DNA of 64,000 nt from Begonia masoniana (Eukaryota; Streptophyta; Magnoliopsida; Cucurbitales; Begoniaceae), in assembly GCA_022432975.1 (NCBI GenBank), contig CM039510.1, forward strand, positions 36,338,788 to 36,402,787, written 5' to 3'. A program made the position numbers and the translations under genes. The notes under the pieces were generated by a model. That model was not told the DNA's origin and did not search any database. It saw only the letters and a program-made list of their open reading frames with translations. The stretch's first letter is position 1. The number at the start of each line of letters is the position of its first letter. This document shows positions 57,914 through 64,000 of this stretch, in pieces.

Positions 57914-58498
57914 GGGCGATTACTTCCTTAACAGATACTCGTTCATTCAATCATAATCATCAAGAACCCTGCACATAAATCATTTGAGTAATTTCAAAAA
58001 CTAATGCATGACATAAAGGAAAAAGGAAACACTTCAAACAAGCATAAGAACTATGTTGTGTGGATGTAGGCCCGAGGAGGCTCAAACATGCCTTTATACC
58101 TGGCTCCGGAAATCGCCCCACTCGGCTATAGGATACTCCAAATTGTCACTAAAACATTGACAGATATGGATTAGATATCCTAACCTTATCTACTACTGAA
58201 AGTATAAGGAAGCCAGTTTGGGGCTCTACTGATAAGCATTCGATACATCATCTAAACCCCAAAAACCCAAACTCTCACCAGAGCTTATCGATAGATACAA
58301 CAGGCAATCCTTAAGCTCCCTAGACTAGAACGGAAAGTAGTGATTCAAAACTCACCTTGGTTGGGGAAAAAAAAACGGAGGTGGAAAATCGCACAGAGGT
58401 AGCTGCTTGGCTGGAGGTAAGAGTAATTAAAACAGTGGCGGCCCACATCACTAAACCTTTTCCATAAATACCTTATCCACAATTATAACTTCGCATTA
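56351..58498 (-). mobile_element. Element E 5' LTR, error-rich and truncated
   Basis: Follows the left LTR from its first base, with few changes to about 56900, then with rising numbers of one-base deletions (for example 57110-57140 and 57415-57700). It holds an added T-run at 57870-57910 (41 bases, one C) absent from the left LTR. About 180 bases before the true LTR end it switches into a second copy of Athila gag at about 58495. Confidence 0.85.
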
Positions 58499-59445
58499 CA
58501 GGACAAGTCTCGGGTCATAAACTGCATAAGAGCTGTTTCACGTCATATTCTTTTCAACTGCTGAAGGACCTGGTGAGTGCTGGAGGTGGATGCATAGCTT
58601 ATGAGAATTCCTCCATGAAAAATTTGGGGTGTCGCTATCAGGATTATAAGTGGTTCGAATTGGATCGCCTTAGACGATTAAAATTACCATTAATTAGCTG
58701 CCTGCGCGGTTCTTTTGGGGGGGGGGCCAAGGATTTTCCTCTTGACATTCGTCATAAAATGCGGCCCCTGACACACTGACAATTACTTTCGCCGATATTT
58801 CTCCAACATTTGCTGCCTATGAGATTATTGTAGTGTTGCTTAGTTAATGAGGCACTTGTAGAGTTAGAGCTTCATACCTCGAGTTCTGGAGTACCGATGT
58901 GCGGCATAATAACGATCGCTCCACTTGGAAATGGTCAGTGTTAGTCTAATTTCATAAATAATTGTCAGAAGCGGCGTCTTCGTTTTTCTCATTCAAAAGC
59001 TCACTGCTGCTGCATTATACCAGAGTCTTAGTTAGAAGCTGATCATCCATATAAAATTGAATATGCATACACATCGGTAGACCATGTTGGGTGGACATTT
59101 TTCCAACATCTCCTTTAAAAAACGATCCCATGCCTCATATAAATGTTCCCATCGACCTCGAAAATTAATTATATCATGCGAAGTTAGCTGTCTTTCGAAT
59201 GGAAAGAATTGGAAAGGAATTCTGGCCTAAATCTCCCAAGTAGTAATAGAATTAGAGGGCAAAGAGTTAAGCCAGTTCTCGCACGAATCTCGTAATGAAA
59301 GGAAATAGCCGTTAGTCTCAATGCATCATCCCCTACATTGTGAAATTTGAAAGTGTCGCAGACCTCTAAAGATTTTGCAATATGATCTTTGGGGTCTTCG
59401 AAGGTAATCCACTGAATTTAGATTGTTGAATCATATGAGGTGCCG
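58495..59445 (-). pseudogene. Second, error-rich copy of Athila gag (48450-49417)
   Basis: Starts at ACAGGACAAGTCTCGG, the counterpart of ACAGTACAAGTCTCGG at about 48454, and follows it to 49417. Dozens of single-base indels and a run of ten G (58717-58726, versus two G at the counterpart) destroy any frame. Unlike the left copy it is not interrupted at the element E insertion point. Confidence 0.8.
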
Positions 59446-59864
59446 CGGTTTTAATTCAAAATTGCATTGATGGCCGGTCTGCGAAATAGCACGGAATTGC
59501 ACTCCAGATATAGAGGTATACCATAATCCAAGTAGGTCAGGGTCTCACATTCACAAGTGATTGATTGTCAATAACAGTGGAGATTTTCAATATTTTTGCC
59601 CCTGTATCTCCATAATGACATCGCGGTTGTTGAATAGCTTCTTCTTTTCGCTTTACGATGTTGTCGACACGTACGTTCGAATTTCAAAGATTAAACGGGA
59701 AGAAGATTGGCGTCTCCTTCTTACGCATTACAACCTGAGGGGGGGGGGGGATAACACAAAAATAAACAATTACAATAAATAGATTCAAAAAAAAACTTAA
59801 AAAATAATTAATTGGATATCAATATCAGTCCCCTGGAAATCCCCAAAAATGGTTGTGCCAAACA
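59446..59864 (-). other. Athila gag N-terminal part, leader and primer-site region
   Basis: Minus-strand reading just beyond the empty insertion point gives an NFELKP-like segment, as in the Athila gag N-terminus, then leader sequence with a G-run (59739-59750). Around 59835-59862 a degenerate CCCCAAAAATGGTTGTGCCA resembles the complement of the Athila/Tat primer site (TGGCGCC...GGGGA). Divergence makes this tentative. Confidence 0.5.
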
Positions 59865-61680
59865 TATTTCGCAAGTGTACGAGTCGAACAATTAATATAG
59901 TGAATAAATAGAGTGTTCGAAACCACGAGGACTTTGAATTAATAACGAAAAATAATTATCTTAATTCAAATTGAAACACCCGTTGATGATTGTTAAGAAT
60001 TGTATATTAAAATAAATGACCAAAACAATTTAAAATAAATAAATAAAATCGCAACCAAACTAAATGAGATGTAAATGAATGCTAAAAAACTAGGTACTAC
60101 GATTTCACCAAGACCAACCTTTATTTCAGTTTCCTCGCCCTTATATTAATAAATATTTCTTCCTATGGTTGCATGACGTTTCACTAAATCTAGTCCATCT
60201 CTCTCGAGCATTGCATGTTTAGCTGATTAATGGGTATCACTTCTCAGTCTCAAATACTGCAGTTCATCAAAAATACAATTCCTATCAAGAAATTCCACAA
60301 TGATAAACCTCAATAACGTAACTATCTCTAGCCTAGTATATCATGACATTCATTCAGTGCACGGATATTTAAACCTCTCGGTCTCAATAAATCCAAAATC
60401 AAGTAAAGATTGGCCAGAAAATTTACAGGTATGAAGAACAGAATAATGCGCGCCAACAAATATGAGAAATACTCAAAAATAGAATTAAACGGAAGAACCC
60501 ATGAAAAATAAATACTCATGCTGGCACATAGTAGCCCTAGAGTAAAGATTAGTTACTAAAATAAATGAAAACAAATTAAGTCATTAAATGGTCATAATAA
60601 AATTAAGAAAAAAAGGGACAAAGAAAACTATGCTTGCAAAAATCACTCCTGAAAATCGCTGCTCTCTTTCGGTAAAATTTTTTTGCAGCGAAAAGTTAAA
60701 CTTGAGCAGCTCCAAATCGCCACATTCGAAGCTAGCCAGAAAGAATCGCGAATCTTCCTGGTTCGTGCTCTCCAAAGTCGAGGAACACCGACTCCCTCTT
60801 ACTGCGCTTCTCCAAAATTGCAGACTAGCTGCTCGCCCTCCAAGTCCGAATCCTTCGCCTCTGCGAAGCTCTCCAAATCGCAGAGAGAATGCCGAATCGC
60901 TGAATTCTCTTTTTTTTTTTGCAAGAACATCTCACGTTAGGTTTTTATTAATGTTCTTCTCTATAAGATCAGGATCCCGACTTTGATCTGTCCTTCCTCA
61001 AGTTGACGGCCAAGATGACTTACTTGCTATTTCCAAATTTGAATTATTGGGCGATCGATCGTAGACTATGGCGATGAGCGCCACATCTCTGTTTCTTGCA
61101 TAATTTCGCTTTCTTTCTATAATGTTTGCCAGTTTCTGTTGCTTTTCTGTCACTCAATTGCCTGGAATGAGCGATCAATTGGCACGTTCGCTGTTTCCGC
61201 CAACTAAATTTGGCTTTCTTTATTTTATCTGTTCAAAAAAATTCTCTGCCACTTACACAAATTCATCAAATTCCTTCAAACTATCGAGGAAAGAACACTT
61301 TATCATCAAGTGTAAAAAGTATACTAAGTGTGTAAAATACATATATCAGTCATCAATCCTTCCGGCTGACGTCATCACCTCATCCGATTCATATGATGTC
61401 ATCTATCTTCCGGTTTGACGTCATCCATCTTCCGACTGACGTCATCACCTCATCGAATTAGTCTGCTGTCTGTCTCCTCCGCCTGACGTCACCCATTCTT
61501 CGGCTGACGTCACACCTCTTCCGCAAGTTTTATCGCCTCTTCCGCTGAATACTGTCGTCTTTTGGTCGTATCTGAATCCACCGATGCTTAATCTTCGCCT
61601 GAAAGGTCATCCTTACTTAGGTCTTTGCAAATGCATATTCTTCTGCCTTGAGTCAGCTCACATTTTGACCAAACAGTATT
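59865..61680 (-). mobile_element. Probable Athila 5' LTR
   Basis: Begins soon after the primer-site-like sequence with CGCAAGTGTACGAGTCGAAC and CGAAACCACGAGGACT, segments I associate with the gag-side end of Athila/Tat LTRs. It continues with tracts such as AACCTCTCGGTCTCAATAA (60373-60391) and CTCCAAATCGC repeats (60709-60880). The outer end is not located; 61680 is a guess where character changes. No partner LTR is in the window. Confidence 0.4.
61367..61512. promoter_or_regulatory. Cluster of five TGACGTCA sites
   Basis: Perfect TGACGTCA palindromes at 61367-61374, 61416-61423, 61437-61444, 61484-61491 and 61505-61512, plus TGATGTCA at 61394-61401, each near CTTCCG. TGACGTCA is the classic plant bZIP (TGA/CRE-like) site. 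If this is LTR, it may be enhancer sequence upstream of its promoter. No binding evidence is available here. Confidence 0.6.
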
Positions 61681-64000
61681 TTATTGGGTTTTTCAACTAA
61701 GCTCCCCTACGTCTTCCTGTACTTATTCTGTTTCTCATTTATTGAACACTTTGTTTTACTGTTTTCTGTTTTACCTTTTCTCTCTATTTTAATCCCCGAG
61801 TGTCTATGGTTGTTTATACACTGTAGCCTTCCAAGTATATTTCTTCTACATTTTAAGTTCCTTAAGATCCCTGGCTTCTTGCTTTCCACTGCGGTCACTT
61901 TGTGTATTAGATTCTAATTGTGTTCCGTATACAGTCTGCATTTCGGTTATCTTCTGCAATCCTTCATTGAACCCATTTGCTTCAAAAACAGGAGAAATAT
62001 TCTCTTCCTCTGTGTATAGTTTTGTAAATGTTCAGCTGTTTTGATAAAAAAAAAAAAAAGACTGAAACATTTACATAAGGAAGGATTCGACATGACTAGT
62101 AATCGTAATATTTACATAGAAGCATTAGAAGACAATATGGTTAGTTAAAGAATCAATACCGGTATGATTACGCACCAATAGGTTTGTAAGTTCTCAATAC
62201 GGGTCATGATACAAATTTCCACTTATAGTTTAAATATTAGCTTTGAAAAGGTTTCTGGTTTATTCCAGACGTGAATTAACACTATCTGCAATGAGTAGTC
62301 TTTCTGTACATCAAATATTTCAGGCCAAAAAATGACGAAATTGTTGAATTCTCACAAGCCCATCAATAAACCAAGGACTATTCTTGAGGTCGAATTCAAA
62401 AAGATATATAAATTAGATTCTTTAATATTAATCTAAAAGACTGTTGCAATCTCTGAGCAACTATTTGCTTAGACACAACAGATAAACTATTAAACACTAT
62501 AGTTTAAATGATATTCAAAGATATTTATCAAAATATAGATTAGATTCATTGAGGATGATTAAAATTTCTTTAAGCGTAACTCTCTAGAGCTTAATTCAAG
62601 CATTGCTTGTCAATCATAAGAGAGGCAGGATCAAAATTGGAAAAACTCTCTAATTGGAGTTATTCAAAACCAGCTAGTCATGACTTATAATTTAATTATA
62701 TTTCCAAATCTGACTTTATCTTTGTCAGATACCAAATGTTTCGATAGCTATTCCTGAAACGGTCAAACCCATGGTAATAAATTTCTTTCTAGGATCTGAA
62801 AATATAGCGTTTCTAGCGAATTAATGATAAAGTATGAATACTTGTCCAAATGCAATTCTTCGAAGCAACCCAGGAAAAATCATAGTTATTGAAAGTAATT
62901 ATTACAACAAATGTTGATGTCCTCGTCTTATTGAATGGGAAGAAGTACTTTTCCCGTTTAATGGACAATTCAAAATGATTGTACCACCACACACCAATTC
63001 TAGCAATCAAGTTGATCAATATTATTCAAACAGCAAATGACAAATGTTGAATCAAATTTAATCAAGTAATATGAGAATGTAATATGTTTATCTACAAGTT
63101 TATCCTCTAGGGAAAGTTTTCCTTCCACATCTTATAAGAGTTTCGTTCCAAATACTAGTCTAGCATTCTGTTTTCAGAACTTTCAAATGAAAAACGAATG
63201 AATTTAGATCAACTTGGCAAGGTATTCGTATATCTGAACAACAAATTCACATGATGATTTATACCCATTAATACAGACTCACCACTGTATCCTAACTGAA
63301 TTTAATCTATAAATAAAATGGATTTTTCTCCAGATCAGTCATTGAAATATTGAAATCAGCGTTAATAACAAAAAAAATGTTTAAAAAATGGTTTTTCAAA
63401 AAAGTATAATAAGATTCAAATTGAAGATATCAAAAAATAGATATATTGGTTCTAGAAGTTCATACAAATTATTAGGCTTTGTCAAATGGTTTTGGCAAAT
63501 ATTATTCGATATTCGATTGATCTGCTATTATTGAAGAATATGAAAAATACCAAGTTTCTGGAAAGCCAAAAAATGGGACACTATCAAATCGGTTCATCCT
63601 ATTTCGAACCTGCTTAAATTACCAAAACTGACACTACATCTGTCGAAGTTATTCCTTATTAGATCTTTATCAGCCTGTATCTGAAAAGAAGAGGTTATGA
63701 GCAAACAATAATTCACTAATTTACAATATTAAAATCGTAGGAAATCAATAATTCTATTGAAAATCATTAATTAATTAATGCCTGAAAAAAAAGTTGTGAC
63801 GAAAAGAATTAAACAAATATTGTTCTTCTGCCAACAAACTTTTCTTTATCAAAAAATCGTTCTTACAAACTGAATTCTGATATCAAACCTCTTATTCCAT
63901 TAAATAATTTAAACTTTTCTAATCCAAGCAAAAATTCCAAGTTATGGATTCAATGGTTTCGATTAAAAAATAGAATATTAAACACTCTAGTCATAAATAT
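61681..64000. other. AT-rich stretch, unassigned
   Basis: No complete gene. In one plus frame from about 62240 to 63350 the translation has protein-like composition between frequent stops, and the last 100 bases also read like coding sequence. The family is not recognised; a very old retroelement or endogenous pararetrovirus is possible but not shown. An A-run lies at 62047-62060. No element ends or TSDs are seen. Confidence 0.3.

Larger units (their letters stand above)
49418..58498 (-). mobile_element. Gypsy element E (Tekay/Del-like), nested in Athila gag
   Basis: Minus-strand element: left (3') LTR 49418-51683, polypurine tract complement ACCCTTCTTAAAAG (51688-51701), pol and gag 51718-56196, primer-site complement TCTCTGATACCA (56336-56347), and right (5') LTR from 56351, which breaks off at about 58498. 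Both LTRs start TGTAACGCCCCGAGTTATC. Every domain is present, but five frameshifts, a nonsense codon and a catalytic substitution disable it. It inserted in the Athila gag; the right LTR end and TSD are missing because of a defective junction. Confidence 0.9.

Noticed and set aside
59561..59782. 73-codon plus frame near the G-run
   Set aside because: Lies in Athila leader sequence and ends in a homopolymer-rich segment; no recognisable domain.

Overview
This is a plant nuclear (probably eudicot) genomic window made almost entirely of LTR retrotransposons nested inside one another, plus a few small DNA transposons. The evidence is Ty1/copia and Ty3/gypsy gag, protease, RT, integrase and chromodomain sequence on both strands, LTRs with TG...CA ends and 5-bp target-site duplications (TSDs), initiator-Met-tRNA primer sites, and two Cassandra TRIM elements carrying an antisense 5S-rRNA-like domain. 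I find no intact host gene and no rRNA, tRNA or CRISPR locus. The species cannot be named from the sequence.

Layout. 1-2225: relic of a minus-strand Copia element. 2753-3330: exactly 500 consecutive G flanked by a direct repeat, almost certainly a masked assembly gap. 3481-4093: small hAT-like element. 4799-29372: minus-strand chromodomain gypsy element A with about 2.9-kb LTRs. Its left LTR is split by Copia element B (5191-20301, SIRE/Maximus-like, with an extra 3' ORF but no RT). B's own 5' LTR is split by a non-autonomous gypsy element (6242-9048), and B's interior by a 3.4-kb solo LTR (11184-14574). A's gag is split by another solo LTR (24859-27409). All four nested insertions have matching 5-bp TSDs, so the order of events can be read.

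29664-36084: small elements, including a repeat family with inverted ends and GCTTCGAAGC-rich blocks, a 1,009-bp hAT element with a perfect 8-bp TSD, and a broken gene-like fragment. 36085-38968: minus-strand Copia element D (Ale-like pol), cut by a reversed solo-LTR fragment (38969-40533). 40534-46103: two Cassandra elements bracket the 3' part of plus-strand gypsy element C, which keeps an undamaged integrase-chromodomain reading frame and a 3' LTR full of nested palindromes. 46104-61680: minus-strand Athila-like gypsy element with gag-protease but no RT; its gag is split by gypsy element E (49418-58498). 61700-64000: AT-rich and unassigned.

None of the elements looks autonomous. Each has nonsense codons, frameshifts, a missing catalytic residue or deleted domains. 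Assembly quality is uneven: the 500-G block and two stretches of indel-rich duplicate sequence (15342-16120 and about 56900-59445) look like unpolished or alternative-haplotype sequence, and duplications there should not be taken as biology without checking. I found no previously undescribed gene system. The most unusual items are the retroelement with two dissimilar, self-palindromic LTRs, the Cassandra-bracketed gypsy fragment with an 809-codon fused frame, and the nested-palindrome LTR.
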